A stretch of DNA of 64,000 bases from Chryseosolibacter histidinae (GCF_018598225.1 NZ_JAHESF010000017.1:1-64000); one strand, 5' to 3'; positions 24,715 to 33,842 are shown, counted from the first letter of the stretch. Notes: generated by a model not told the origin, from the sequence alone. Program-made: numbers and translations.

Positions 24715-26693
24715 GTCAATGGAATTTCAACAACGGTGGTGGTTCCCATGCCCGGCTGCGACTCGATGCGCATGACGCCACGCAGCGACTGCAAACGGCT
24801 TTCGATGTTCAGGAGGCCCGCGCCGGAGGCTGTGTGCTTCACATCAAAACCCTTTCCGTCGTCACTCACGCTCAATACCAGGTGCTGATGTTGCTGCGAA
24901 AGAAATACCTGGATACGGCGTGCCGCTGCATGTTTGATGATGTTGTTGATCAGCTCCTGCACGATGCGGTAAACGTTGATCTCGAGTGTGTTCTTGTACC
25001 GTTCCGTGATGGCGCCGTGTTTAAAAATATATTCCTCACTTCCTTTTTTCGGGTTCTTGTCCAGCAACTCCTGGATGGCCGCGATGAGCCCGTGCTTCTC
25101 CAATGAATATGGCAGAAGCTGATGTGAGATGGTGCGCGCATCCCGGGCAGCCTGGTCGATGATGCTGGCAGTCTCCTGCAGCTTGCCTGAAAGTGCGGGA
25201 GAAGTGCTCATGGCCTTCACGCTCTCCAGGTTGATCTTGGCAGCGGCGAAGATCTGCACAAAACCGTCGTGCAGGTCGCGCGCGATCTTTTGCTGCATCT
25301 GCTCCTGCGCAATAACAATGGCCAGCAGCTTTTCTTTCCGCTGCTGCTCCTGCAACATCTCGTGCTTCAGGCGTTGCCGGCGGCGGATGAAGAAGTAGAT
25401 CACACACGCTGACAACAACAGTACACCAATGAGCATCAGGAAGAAGAGCTCTTTGGTTCGTTGCTGCTCGATGATGCGCTCCTGCTCTGCAATGACCCTG
25501 CCCTTCTCCTGCGCCTCGAATTTTTTGTTGATCTCCTCCACCGCTTTCGCTTTTTCCACGGTGAACAGCGAGTCTTTGTAATGTACCGAACGCTGGTAGT
25601 GGGCCAGCGCAGACCGGAAATTGCCCTGCGCTGAATCAAGCCGCGCCATCATCCGGTAGGCGTTTCGCAGGCCGAAGGTATGTTTGTGTTTTTCCGCGAT
25701 CAGCCTGCCTTCGTCCAGCATGGCACGTGCCTCGCGGAGCTGCCCGGTGTGGAGATAACATTCCGAGAGCTGCAGCAGCACCGATTCCTGGCTGCTCCAG
25801 GCGTCGAGGTTACGGTGTAGCGCAAGGGCCTTCTGAAAGGCATCAATGGCCTCGTGTACCTGCCTGCGGTTGAAGTGAAGGATGCCCAGCGACTCAAGCG
25901 CGTAGGCTTCGGAGTTGGGCAGGTTGAGCTTTCGCGTGATCGCCAGCGACCGCTGCAGGTAACGCTCCGCTTCATCATACTGCTTCAGGGCCTGATAGGC
26001 ATCGCTGGCAAAGACGGAGATCCCCGAAATGCTCAGGTTGTGCTTCGCTGAATCCAGCAGTGATAACGCATCCAGGTAATATTGCAGCGCCCTGGCAGGG
26101 TCTTTCTGCTCAAAGTAAATATTGCCGATGTTGGCCAGTGTTCTGGCGGAAGCGAGACTGTCGTGAAGCGCTTTTGCAATGGTCAATGACTGAAGATAAT
26201 GACCAATAGCCTTATCGTATTGTTGCTGCCGTTTCTGGTTCACCCCCAACCTTCCGTACGTGGTCATCAGCACCTCACGGTCAATTTGACCGAGGGTGAG
26301 TATTTCGTTCAGCAGCATCGTAGCCGAATCATATTCACCGAGGGTCGAAAGCACCGATGCCAGGCTCGAGAGCGCTTTGGCCCTCCGGTTGGCGTCACCA
26401 TCGTCGCGGGCAATGGCCAGGCTTCTGCGGTGATGGCGCTGTGCTTCCCGCAGGTGTCCCCGCCTGGAGGCCACGTTTCCCAGCATGGCATGGCTCCGGA
26501 AAAGCTCGTCCTGCAGGTGGAGCGCTTCTGCCCTGGCGTTGGCCTGCGAAGCGAATTCCCACGCCTTGTCGAAATGACTGCGATCATAATGATAGACAGC
26601 CGAATCGTTCAACTGCTTCGGATCAGCCTCCGTGGATTGGGATAATAAAGGCTTTGTATACACCAGGAGAAGGGAGAAAAAAAGATATCGCAT
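24711..26693 (-). CDS. TPR-containing sensor histidine kinase (HisKA_3 type)
   Basis: The 660-residue protein has a signal peptide/N-terminal helix (MRYLFFSLLLVYTKPLLSQ), a long periplasmic array of TPR repeats (about 25-355, e.g. ALQYYLDALSLLDSAKHNLS), a coiled coil, one transmembrane helix (LFFLMLIGVLLLSACVIYFF), and a HisKA_3 domain with RDLHDGF (phospho-His at about 475) plus HATPase_c (N-box ELINNIIKHA, G-box DDGKGF). This architecture is common in Bacteroidota and pairs with NarL-type regulators, as encoded next. ATG 26693 is preferred because an upstream in-frame start (26741) would put 16 hydrophilic residues ahead of the signal sequence. Confidence 0.93.
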   Translation of the reverse strand: MRYLFFSLLLVYTKPLLSQSTEADPKQLNDSAVYHYDRSHFDKAWEFASQANARAEALHLQDELFRSHAMLGNVASRRGHLREAQRHHRRSLAIARDDGDANRRAKALSSLASVLSTLGEYDSATMLLNEILTLGQIDREVLMTTYGRLGVNQKRQQQYDKAIGHYLQSLTIAKALHDSLASARTLANIGNIYFEQKDPARALQYYLDALSLLDSAKHNLSISGISVFASDAYQALKQYDEAERYLQRSLAITRKLNLPNSEAYALESLGILHFNRRQVHEAIDAFQKALALHRNLDAWSSQESVLLQLSECYLHTGQLREARAMLDEGRLIAEKHKHTFGLRNAYRMMARLDSAQGNFRSALAHYQRSVHYKDSLFTVEKAKAVEEINKKFEAQEKGRVIAEQERIIEQQRTKELFFLMLIGVLLLSACVIYFFIRRRQRLKHEMLQEQQRKEKLLAIVIAQEQMQQKIARDLHDGFVQIFAAAKINLESVKAMSTSPALSGKLQETASIIDQAARDARTISHQLLPYSLEKHGLIAAIQELLDKNPKKGSEEYIFKHGAITERYKNTLEINVYRIVQELINNIIKHAAARRIQVFLSQQHQHLVLSVSDDGKGFDVKHTASGAGLLNIESRLQSLRGVMRIESQPGMGTTTVVEIPLT

Positions 26694-26751
26694 TGCGGGG
26701 TAAATGTGATCAACAGGAAATGAACGGGAGATGGTGTGCAAGGGTTACGTT

Positions 26752-26816
26752 TAATCCACGGACGGACCACAGCAGATGGCCGTTAAAGAGATACGATTTA
26801 CGAGGTACGTGCGCGA
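26752..26816. repeat. Mixed GTCCAC-like and ACGAGGT-like repeat
   Basis: The 124-bp gap between the LytTR gene stop and the TPR-kinase start holds ATCCACGGACGGACCACAG-like units followed by ATACGATTTACGAGGTACG-like units, the latter ending two bases before the LytTR stop codon. On the LytTR sense strand the second block reads as a repeat tail directly after its stop. Confidence 0.55.
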
Positions 26817-26817
26817 T

Positions 26818-27591
26818 CTATCCCAATTCTTTTAACACATCCCTGTACTCTCTGCCTACCGGGATAGATATTCCGTTAACCTCGATCTCTTCGGCGGTGT
26901 AGGATTCGATCTTGTCGAGTGACACGATAAAAGACCGGTGAATGCGCTTGAAACGCTGGCGCGGCAGCAGGCTCTCGATCTCATGGGTGCTGATTTTGGA
27001 GAGGAACTCTTTCCGGGTGGTGACTACTTTCACGTACTCGCGCTGGCTTTCGACATAAAGGATCTCGTCGAACAGGATCTTCACTTTCTTTTTTTGTACT
27101 GTGAGGAAGATGTGTTCCGGGTGTTGGGAGTGTTGAGGGTGTTGTTGGTGTTGTTGGTGTTGTTGGTGAAGAACACCAACAACGGCGGCTCCGACACTGG
27201 CGGCGGGAAGGCCAGCAACGGCGTCACTACCCGGCTTTCCTGTCTTAACCTTGTTCACCGCCACCAGGAACCGTTCGAACTCGAAGGGCTTGAGCAGGTA
27301 ATCGGTAACGTTGAGGTTGAAGCCTTCCACGGCGTATTGATGATAGGCTGTGGTGATGATGACGGCGGGCGGATGTGTCAGTGTTTTTAAGAAGGCCATG
27401 CCCTTGAGCTTGGGAAGGTGGATGTCAAGGAAGATCAGGTCAATGGTGTGGTCGCGCAGGAACTCCGTGGCAGCAATGGCATCTTTGAAGGCTCCTTTCA
27501 GCTGCAGGAAGGGTACCTGTGAAATGTAGTCGGTGAGCACTTTTGTTGCCAGGGGCTCGTCTTCAACAATGATGCAGGTGATGTCAGACAT
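26818..27591 (-). CDS. LytTR family response regulator with repeat-derived linker
   Basis: The 257-residue protein has a receiver domain (phospho-acceptor Asp56 in LIFLDIHLP; DYLLKPFEF) and a C-terminal LytTR DNA-binding domain (about 161-255: VQKKKVKILFDEILYVESQR, RFKRIHRSFIVSLDKI). ATG 27591 overlaps the kinase stop by 8 bp. The linker of about 40 residues includes a His/Gln tract (LHQQHQQHQQHPQHSQHPEH) encoded by GTTGTTGGT units ending in the 19-base GTTGGTG palindrome also seen between genes at 20023-20041. Both flanking domains are intact and in frame, so the regulator is probably functional. Confidence 0.94.
   Translation of the reverse strand: MSDITCIIVEDEPLATKVLTDYISQVPFLQLKGAFKDAIAATEFLRDHTIDLIFLDIHLPKLKGMAFLKTLTHPPAVIITTAYHQYAVEGFNLNVTDYLLKPFEFERFLVAVNKVKTGKPGSDAVAGLPAASVGAAVVGVLHQQHQQHQQHPQHSQHPEHIFLTVQKKKVKILFDEILYVESQREYVKVVTTRKEFLSKISTHEIESLLPRQRFKRIHRSFIVSLDKIESYTAEEIEVNGISIPVGREYRDVLKELG
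27121..27180. repeat. GTTGGTG repeat inside the LytTR gene
   Basis: Tandem GTTGTTGGT/GTGTTGGGA units of about 40 bp lead into GTTGGTGAAGAACACCAAC, the reverse complement of the intergenic 19-mer at 20023-20041. The tract keeps the reading frame and encodes the His/Gln-rich linker. Confidence 0.8.
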
Positions 27592-28624
27592 GGCTCGCAA
27601 GGTTGATTTTTAACGACGCAGTAAATACCGATCCATTTTGCTGAACGGACAACTGGTGATCGGTATAGAGCAATTCCAGCTGGCGCCGCAGGTTGGAAAG
27701 CCCGATGTTCTCCTTCACCTTCCCGTTGCCGAATATTTCGCTGGAGTTCTTCACGACGAACGTCAGCAACCGCCTGTTCACAGACAGGTGAATCTCCACG
27801 AACGGTTGATTCCTCGTTTCCGAGACGCCGTGTTTGAAAGCATTCTCCACGAGGGGGATCAGCAAGAGTGGCGGTATGGACTGTTTCATATCTTCTACGT
27901 CATGGTTGAAGTTCACCCGCAGCGATTCATCGTACCGAAGCTTCTCGAGGGCAATATAATCGTCAATGATCTTCACTTCCTGCTCTATGGCGATATAGGC
28001 ACCGTCAGTCTCATACAACATGAAACGCAGGATCTTCGAGAGGCGCAAAATGGATTCCGGAGCAAGGTCAGACTTATCCCTGGCCAGTGAATAAATGTTG
28101 TTCAGTGTGTTGAAAAGAAAATGCGGGTTGGTCTGCGACTTGAGATAGTTCAGCTCCGCTTCCTGCTTCTCGATGCGGAGCCGCTGCGCTGTTTCTTTTA
28201 ACTTCCGGTAATCGTAGATATGCCTGGCAAGACCGAAAAAAATAATGGAGGCCACGGCCGAAGGAAAGTGATAGGAGACGCCCTTCAGCACAGAATCGTA
28301 AAACTGCAGCGGAAAATACAGGTGCAGCCCTATGCCGATAGCCCGCCATGCAAAAAAACCGAACGAGTAAAGCATCGCCATCGCCCATAGAAGCACGGGG
28401 GCAATCAATATTTTCCTCCAGGTGAATGCCAGGTAGCGACGCACGTGCTCAAAAAGTATATAGTTGAGCACAACCAGGTAGCTGACCAGCCAGATGTTGT
28501 TCCAGGCTCTTTTCAGGAATGTCTCCGGGTGATTGACCAGCTCGCTGAACGTCCACAATGCCAGGAACGCCGCCCCTATGTACAAGTAAAGTCTGAACCG
28601 CGCACGGTCGATGGTTAACTTCAT
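27584..28624 (-). CDS. LytS-type sensor histidine kinase (His_kinase family)
   Basis: The 346-residue membrane kinase has about four transmembrane helices in the first 140 residues, a short coiled coil (RLRIEKQEAELNYLKSQ) and the His_kinase core with TNPHFLFNTLNNIYSLAR (phospho-His) followed by an ATPase domain (PPLLLIPLVENAFKHGVSET as N-box, NIGLSNLRRQLELLY). This is the usual partner of LytTR regulators, encoded immediately after with overlap. The signal sensed is unknown. Upstream 28625-28890 is non-coding toward the divergent PAP2 gene and shows no clear motif. Confidence 0.95.
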   Translation of the reverse strand: MKLTIDRARFRLYLYIGAAFLALWTFSELVNHPETFLKRAWNNIWLVSYLVVLNYILFEHVRRYLAFTWRKILIAPVLLWAMAMLYSFGFFAWRAIGIGLHLYFPLQFYDSVLKGVSYHFPSAVASIIFFGLARHIYDYRKLKETAQRLRIEKQEAELNYLKSQTNPHFLFNTLNNIYSLARDKSDLAPESILRLSKILRFMLYETDGAYIAIEQEVKIIDDYIALEKLRYDESLRVNFNHDVEDMKQSIPPLLLIPLVENAFKHGVSETRNQPFVEIHLSVNRRLLTFVVKNSSEIFGNGKVKENIGLSNLRRQLELLYTDHQLSVQQNGSVFTASLKINLASHV

Positions 28625-28890
28625 GTTCCTTTGGTCGGATAAAGGTCGTCAATTATTCCCGATTTTGACCTGGCAGCCCATGGAATCGGCATGAAGGTCT
28701 ACCAACGGCACACATCTGTCAACCGGCGAAGTGAATGCTGCCATACGCTGCAAACAGAGGCATTGCGCTTTGTCTTCGCCCTTGCGCGTTGACTTCAAAA
28801 CGTCGTTTATCTACAGCAGACAGGTGTTTGTTGATCGCACGATGCGCGCTTTTCTTCCCTGCGTATCCTTGTACAAAAACATCAAGGATT

Positions 28891-30228
28891 ATGATCAAAA
28901 AGATTTTACTCATGCATGTGTTCGTGCTCTCCATCGCAGTCTATGGAATGGCACAGACAGAGCCCGGGGCCGGCAACTGGAAACCGTGGCTCATCCCGTC
29001 AGGCAAAACGTACCGGTTACCGCCACCCCCGTCGTACAAAGGCGAGATCGCGCAGGTGCTGGCCGCGCAGAACAACCTGGACGCTACTGCCCAGCAGAAG
29101 ATCGTGTACTGGAATGCCGGCGCGCCCGGGTACCGGTGGTATAGCATGGTCTCGAAGCTGTGGATGACGGACATCACGGGCAATGGTGCGCTGGCGAACA
29201 TGCTCATCGGCACTGCTATCTACGATGCTACCATCGCCGCCTGGGACAGCAAGTATGCGTACAACCGCGCCCGGCCCTTCGCCACAGATAACAAGGTAAA
29301 GCTTTACGGTCCCCGGCCAGAAAGCCCCTCCTATCCCTGTGAGCACTCGGTGGCGGCAGGCGCCGCGGTGGCGCTCATCTCCCACTTCTACCCTGCCATG
29401 GCTGATTCTGCCAACCGCATGGCACAACAGGTGATGGCCTCCCGCATCGCTGCCGGCTGCGCATTTCCGAGCGATACCAAAGCCGGCTTCGAGCTGGGCA
29501 AACGTATAGCGGAGAAGCACATCGAGCTCACGAAGGATTTTATTTCAAAGAAGCAATGGGACGGAAAGATGCCGCAGGATCCCGGTCTCTGGAAGGGTAA
29601 AAATCCGATGCTGCCTTTGACAGGACTCAATAAAACAATGGTGCTCGACAGCGCCAGCCAGTTCAGGCCCGGCCCGCCGCCCGACTTTTCAAAAGACATG
29701 GAGGAGCTGAAGAGCTTCAAGCAGACCTTTCGTTCGAAGGCCAATGCGTTTTACTATGCAAGCCAGCCCACCGGAGACGACCTGATCAGCAAAAAGGTCT
29801 TCGAATACAACCTTCACCTCAATCCGCCGCGGGCTGCCAGGGTATACGCGGCGATGACCGTGGCCTACTACGACGCCTTCACTGCCTGCTTCGACGCCAA
29901 GTATGCTTACTGGGGCACGCGTCCCGATCAGTATGATCCCAACTACAAACCTTTGTTCGCAAGTCCTCCGTTCCCGGGCTATCCGTCGGGCCATGCCGTG
30001 ATGAGTGGTGTGGTCGGCGAGCTCTACCCATACTTCTTCCCGCTCGAAAAAGAGCTGTTCAACAAGATCGCCACCGAGGGAGCGGAATCACGCTTTCACG
30101 CCGGCATCCATTTCCGTACAGATAATGATGCGGGGCTTGTGCTGGGGAGGAAAGTGGCGGCGAAGATAGTGGAGCGGGTGCGGGGGGATGGAGCGGATGG
30201 GGATGTTAGGGTGGTGGTGAAGAAGTAG
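28891..30228 (+). CDS. Vanadium-dependent haloperoxidase/PAP2-type phosphatase, secreted
   Basis: The 445-residue protein has a signal peptide (MIKKILLMHVFVLSIAVYGMAQ) and the PAP2/vanadium haloperoxidase active-site set in the second half: WGTRPDQ, PGYPSGHAVMSG and SRFHAGIHFRTDNDAG. The first half repeats a related pattern (NRARPFAT, YPCEHSVAAGAAVALISHFY). These enzymes bind vanadate or phosphate; which activity applies cannot be told from sequence. ATG 28891 is chosen because the open frame upstream lacks signal-peptide character. The stop is followed directly by a GTAAGGA/AGTCAGA repeat tail. Confidence 0.88.
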   Translation: MIKKILLMHVFVLSIAVYGMAQTEPGAGNWKPWLIPSGKTYRLPPPPSYKGEIAQVLAAQNNLDATAQQKIVYWNAGAPGYRWYSMVSKLWMTDITGNGALANMLIGTAIYDATIAAWDSKYAYNRARPFATDNKVKLYGPRPESPSYPCEHSVAAGAAVALISHFYPAMADSANRMAQQVMASRIAAGCAFPSDTKAGFELGKRIAEKHIELTKDFISKKQWDGKMPQDPGLWKGKNPMLPLTGLNKTMVLDSASQFRPGPPPDFSKDMEELKSFKQTFRSKANAFYYASQPTGDDLISKKVFEYNLHLNPPRAARVYAAMTVAYYDAFTACFDAKYAYWGTRPDQYDPNYKPLFASPPFPGYPSGHAVMSGVVGELYPYFFPLEKELFNKIATEGAESRFHAGIHFRTDNDAGLVLGRKVAAKIVERVRGDGADGDVRVVVKK

Positions 30229-30424
30229 AAAAGGAGTAAGGAGTAAGAATTAAGGAGTAAGGAGGAAAGCTAGAAGTCAGAAGTCAGGAGCCAGGAGTCA
30301 GAAGCGTGGGGGTAAATCTCGACGGGTAGCGCAGGAAACCATCATTGGTTCAGCAATTGTACATGATTCCCGTGCCAGCACTTTCAATCGAAGCCATTCT
30401 GGCTTCTGGCTCCTGACTTCTAGT
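30229..30424. repeat. GTAAGGA and AGTCAGA heptamer tail with inverted 3' arm
   Basis: Right after the PAP2 stop come degenerate GTAAGGA units (30229-30264), then AGTCAGA/AGTCAGG units (30271-30304). About 90 bp later (30396-30424) the complement of the second block appears (TTCTGGCTTCTGGCTCC...). The whole fills the gap to the DinB-like gene. Confidence 0.85.
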
Positions 30425-30466
30425 TTTAAACTTCTTCTCCTATATTGCGAAGCAAATTTTACACCT

Positions 30467-30991
30467 ATGACGCAACTCAAATTCCCTATCGGACCTTTTA
30501 CGCCGCTGCAGAACATTAATAAGAGCGAGCTTGATGCATTTATCGAGACGGTTGCTACGGCGCCGGGGCGGTATAAGGCGCTGGTGGAGAATCTTTCGGC
30601 GGGTGACCTGAAGAAGACATATCGCGAAGGAAGCTGGAATGTGCAACAGCTCATGAACCATGTGGCAGACATGCAGCTGCTTCATTTCTTCCGGATGAAA
30701 AAGGCGCTGACGGAAACCGACTACAAAGAGATCACCCAGGTGAACATCGATGGCTGGGCCAATACCGCCGACGGCCTCTCCTCTTCTGTTGCTGACTCAT
30801 TGCATATGTTCGAAGCCATCACCAAAAGGTTTGTGCACCTGATGCGCTCCCTTGATGAAAACCAACAGGAGATAGCCTATTATCATCCTGCCCGCAAGAT
30901 CATGCTGAACCAGAAGCAGGCTATTTCTATGTCGGCATGGCATGTGAATCATCATTTGGAGCACATTAAAATTGCGTTGGAGAAGGAGTAA
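30467..30991 (+). CDS. DinB/YfiT family metal-dependent protein (putative thiol transferase)
   Basis: The 174-residue protein matches the DinB four-helix fold of the YfiT type, with metal-ligand histidines in QLMNHVADMQL and WHVNHHLEHI. In Firmicutes relatives act as bacillithiol S-transferases; in Bacteroidota the name 'putative metal-dependent hydrolase' is common. Start ATG 30467 (MTQLKFPIGPF) is typical. The last two codons and the stop (AAG GAG TAA) are part of the GTAAGGA repeat tract, so the C-terminus has been shaped by it. Confidence 0.9.
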   Translation: MTQLKFPIGPFTPLQNINKSELDAFIETVATAPGRYKALVENLSAGDLKKTYREGSWNVQQLMNHVADMQLLHFFRMKKALTETDYKEITQVNIDGWANTADGLSSSVADSLHMFEAITKRFVHLMRSLDENQQEIAYYHPARKIMLNQKQAISMSAWHVNHHLEHIKIALEKE

Positions 30992-31084
30992 GGAGTAAGA
31001 ATCTGGAGAGGGAGTAAGGAGTAAGAATTAAGGAGTAAGGAGGAGGAGTCAGAAGTCAGGAGTCAGAAGTCAGGAGCCAGAAGA
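30982..31084. repeat. GTAAGGA then AGTCAGA heptamer tail
   Basis: This copy has the same order as the one at 30229: GTAAGGA units from the DinB stop codon onward (30982-31040), then AGTCAGA/AGTCAGG units (31046-31084). No inverted partner arm was found before the next gene. Confidence 0.85.
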
Positions 31085-31202
31085 GCTGGTTTCTTAATTA
31101 CTGCGCCCCTGAGAAAATGAAGATCTGCATCCGGGTTATCGGGCAACAGCAAGCGATCTTTGTGTGATGACACTATGACGACTGTCATTGAATCATCGCA
31201 GC

Positions 31203-31817
31203 ATGAATATCTTCATTTCCAAAATAGCAATCTTTGCTTTCACTTGTTTCTTGGTCACTGCTATTTCCGGGTATGGGCAGGTTCAACGCGGTCTGAAGAT
31301 GGTTAATGCAACGCTTACGCGGGATGGGGAACTGGTGATCACGGCTTCGAAAACATCGTCAGCTCATGATTTCGATTTCCTGGCGGGAACATGGCGTGCC
31401 AATAACCGGCGGCTGAAAACACGTCTTGATCGTTGCGCTGAATGGATAGAAACTACTGCTACCATAGAGAACCGTGCCATGCTCAACGGGATCGCGAACA
31501 TGGATATCAGCCGGGCATCCAACGCAGGCGTGGTGTCGGAGAACATGTCGCTCAGGATCTTTGATGTGCGCACACGTTTGTGGAACTTATATTGGGTGGA
31601 TGGCAGGACTGGAACGATGGATCCGCCCGTGACGGGATCATTCGAAGGAAACATCGGGATCTTCTATGGCAAGAACACCTGCAACGGCATTCCCGTGCTG
31701 GTGATGTACAAATGGGATAAAAACGATCCTGATCATCCGCAATGGAGTCAGGCCTACTCCCCTGACAACGGGCTCACCTGGGAATGGAACCTGCAGACGC
31801 TCAGCGCCAGGCCTTGA
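31203..31817 (+). CDS. Secreted protein of unknown function (DUF1579-like pattern)
   Basis: The 204-residue product has a signal peptide (MNIFISKIAIFAFTCFLVTA to ISGYGQ). The mature part starts with HDFDFLAGTWRANNRRLKTR and contains MSLRIFDVRTRLWNLYWVDG and a C-terminal WSQAYSPDNGLTWEWN, a pattern I associate with DUF1579-like beta-barrel proteins of unknown role. A TTG start at 31188 is possible but ATG 31203 gives the standard signal sequence. It is followed by convergent repeats including a perfect 18-bp palindrome. Confidence 0.72.
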   Translation: MNIFISKIAIFAFTCFLVTAISGYGQVQRGLKMVNATLTRDGELVITASKTSSAHDFDFLAGTWRANNRRLKTRLDRCAEWIETTATIENRAMLNGIANMDISRASNAGVVSENMSLRIFDVRTRLWNLYWVDGRTGTMDPPVTGSFEGNIGIFYGKNTCNGIPVLVMYKWDKNDPDHPQWSQAYSPDNGLTWEWNLQTLSARP

Positions 31818-31893
31818 TAAAGTACGAGATACGATCCCGATAGCTATCGGGAACGAAGTACGTGGCGGCTCCTTACTCCTTACTGCTTACTTC
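31816..31893. repeat. Repeat cluster: ACGAGAT units, perfect palindrome, ACTCCTT arm
   Basis: Between two convergent genes lie ACGAGATACGATC units, the perfect palindrome TCCCGATAGCTATCGGGA (31835-31852), and on the minus strand the GTAAGGA heptamer arm, which contains the stop codon and last five codons of the metallophosphoesterase gene. The palindrome can form a 9-bp cruciform or act as a terminator for both genes. Confidence 0.8.
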
Positions 31894-33738
31894 TTCAACT
31901 TCCAATAAAACAACCTTCCCATCCATTGTTGATGCAACTACCTGCTTTGTGCTGAGCACTTTTACGGTATTCACCATGGAATTGTCCAGTTTGTAAGCCC
32001 AGAGTGTCTTCTGCTGCCGGGGGTCGATGGCATATACTACGCCGCTTCTGGTACCGAAGAAAACCTGGTGATCACGTTCGACCAGCATGGAAGGAACGTG
32101 CTCATATCCGAAGCCACAGTGCATTTTCCAGGCGGCGCGTTGTTTCTCGCGGCCCGCAACATACGCCACGATGGTGTCCTGCATGCTCTTACCATAAATG
32201 AGCTTTCCATCGGCAGACATGCCCAGCGACTCACGCACGCCCCCTTCTTTGCTTCGCCAGAGTGTTTTTCCGTCAGTGGCTTCGATGGCCGTGACGTAAC
32301 GATCGGGCGCTACTACATAAACGATCCCCTTGTCCGCCACCGGGATGCAGGAGGCGGGTGAATAATTGCGTACGGACGAGCCGTTGTTCCACTTCCACCG
32401 GAGCTGGCCGTCTTTCCTGTTGAGGGCGTACAGGTGACGATCCCAGGCACCGAAGATGATCATGTCTTTGTACAACAGCGGTGTGCTCACAACAGGTCCT
32501 TCGAGCCCGGTAAAGTTCCACCGCTCCTTCCCTGTTTTGAGGTCGATGCTTCTGAAGTGGCCGTCGCTGCCGCCAATGTAAACAACACCTTTGCTGATCA
32601 GCGGCGATCCCAGCACAGCCGCACCGGTCTTATATTTCCAGCGAATGGTTCCGTTCAACGGATCGAGGCAATAAACATTTCCATCCGTAGATCCCAGCAC
32701 CAGGTTTTTACCGTCCGATGCGGGTGATGAAAAGATCGGGCTTCCGGTTTCAACAGCCCATTTTTTGCTGCCGTCGGTGATGGACAACGCCTGTACGGTT
32801 CCATTCTGGTTTCCGAAGATCACCAGTCCGTTGGTGACATCGGGTGTGGAGATCACGTTGGCGTCAGACGCAAAGACCCATTTGGCTTTCACCTGCGGGT
32901 ACTGTTTGTTGATGTCGTATTTTGGTCTTGGAAAAATTTCATCAGGCTGATACGGTGTTTTGCTTACCGCGATCGATCTCCAGGAAGGCAAGGTCTCCTG
33001 TCCGGGCTTTCTTTCGGCGAAGATGAGCGAGTCGGCCGTTACATCCACCAGGTTGTAGCCACCGATCGCAGCTTTCGCCCTCAGGTTAGAACGGCCCATG
33101 GTGGCGGGGCAGCCCTCGAAATCCATCGCTTTGTTCCGGTGACCATGACCACACAAAATAGCAATGACATTGTATCCGCGTAGGCGATCCGTTACTTCAT
33201 ACCAGTTGTCGAGTCCTTCGTCGATGGGATAATGATTGAGAAAAACGAGGGGCATGTTTTTAGGTGTGACATTCAGCACGCTGTCCATCCACAGTATGGC
33301 GCTGCGGGGAACATGGCCGTCACTCATTCTTACATACGGGCCTGAAGCACAGCCGAAGAAGCGGATGCCGTTGTGATCGAAAACAAATTTGTCGTTACCG
33401 AAGAACCTGGTGAAGCTGAGGCCACCGCTTTCGCTCCAGCCTGTATCGTGGTTGCCGGGAATGATATAATAGGGCACGTCAAGGCTGTCGAGGATCAGGT
33501 GGGCAAGCTTCAGCTCCTGGTCGGTACCCAGCTCGGTAATGTCGCCCGTCAGCACGGCAAAGGCGATGTCATTCATGGCGTTGATATCCCTCACCGTTCT
33601 GCGGAGGTCTGCATCAGGAGGGCCGCCGGGAGCGCTGATATGCGTGTCGGAGATAAACGCGAACCGGAAAGGTTTGATCTGCGGATACGCTTCTCCAAAA
33701 ACCGCCAAAACCAATACGAACAGGAATAATTTTTTCAT
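31873..33738 (-). CDS. Metallophosphoesterase fused to PQQ-type beta-propeller, secreted
   Basis: The 621-residue protein has a signal peptide (about 1-19), a calcineurin-like phosphoesterase domain (about 25-260) with SDTHIS, LTGDITELG, IPGNHDTGW, LNHYP and CGHGHRNKA, and a C-terminal propeller (about 295-615) of PQQ/Pyrrolo-quinoline-like repeats such as DGNVYCLDPLNGTIRWKYKT. Metal ligands are complete, so phosphoesterase activity is likely; the propeller may bind partners. The final residues VSSKE and the stop are encoded by the GTAAGGA repeat. Confidence 0.92.
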   Translation of the reverse strand: MKKLFLFVLVLAVFGEAYPQIKPFRFAFISDTHISAPGGPPDADLRRTVRDINAMNDIAFAVLTGDITELGTDQELKLAHLILDSLDVPYYIIPGNHDTGWSESGGLSFTRFFGNDKFVFDHNGIRFFGCASGPYVRMSDGHVPRSAILWMDSVLNVTPKNMPLVFLNHYPIDEGLDNWYEVTDRLRGYNVIAILCGHGHRNKAMDFEGCPATMGRSNLRAKAAIGGYNLVDVTADSLIFAERKPGQETLPSWRSIAVSKTPYQPDEIFPRPKYDINKQYPQVKAKWVFASDANVISTPDVTNGLVIFGNQNGTVQALSITDGSKKWAVETGSPIFSSPASDGKNLVLGSTDGNVYCLDPLNGTIRWKYKTGAAVLGSPLISKGVVYIGGSDGHFRSIDLKTGKERWNFTGLEGPVVSTPLLYKDMIIFGAWDRHLYALNRKDGQLRWKWNNGSSVRNYSPASCIPVADKGIVYVVAPDRYVTAIEATDGKTLWRSKEGGVRESLGMSADGKLIYGKSMQDTIVAYVAGREKQRAAWKMHCGFGYEHVPSMLVERDHQVFFGTRSGVVYAIDPRQQKTLWAYKLDNSMVNTVKVLSTKQVVASTMDGKVVLLEVEEVSSKE

Positions 33739-33842
33739 GCACAGGCTTTCAAAACAGGCCTAAAGATACCCGGCCATGCATGAAGCGGTATCCCTGAATA
33801 CCGGGATTTTGAAGAGCGGCGTTTTTTGAGCCACGAGCTGTG

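Noticed and set aside
28625-28890. Coding frame extending the PAP2-like gene upstream to 28735
   Set aside because: The extra 52 residues are not signal-like and precede a perfect signal peptide starting at 28891.
30229-31084. Heptamer tracts as a CRISPR array
   Set aside because: Units are 7-8 nt, directly adjacent and degenerate, with no spacers and no cas genes.
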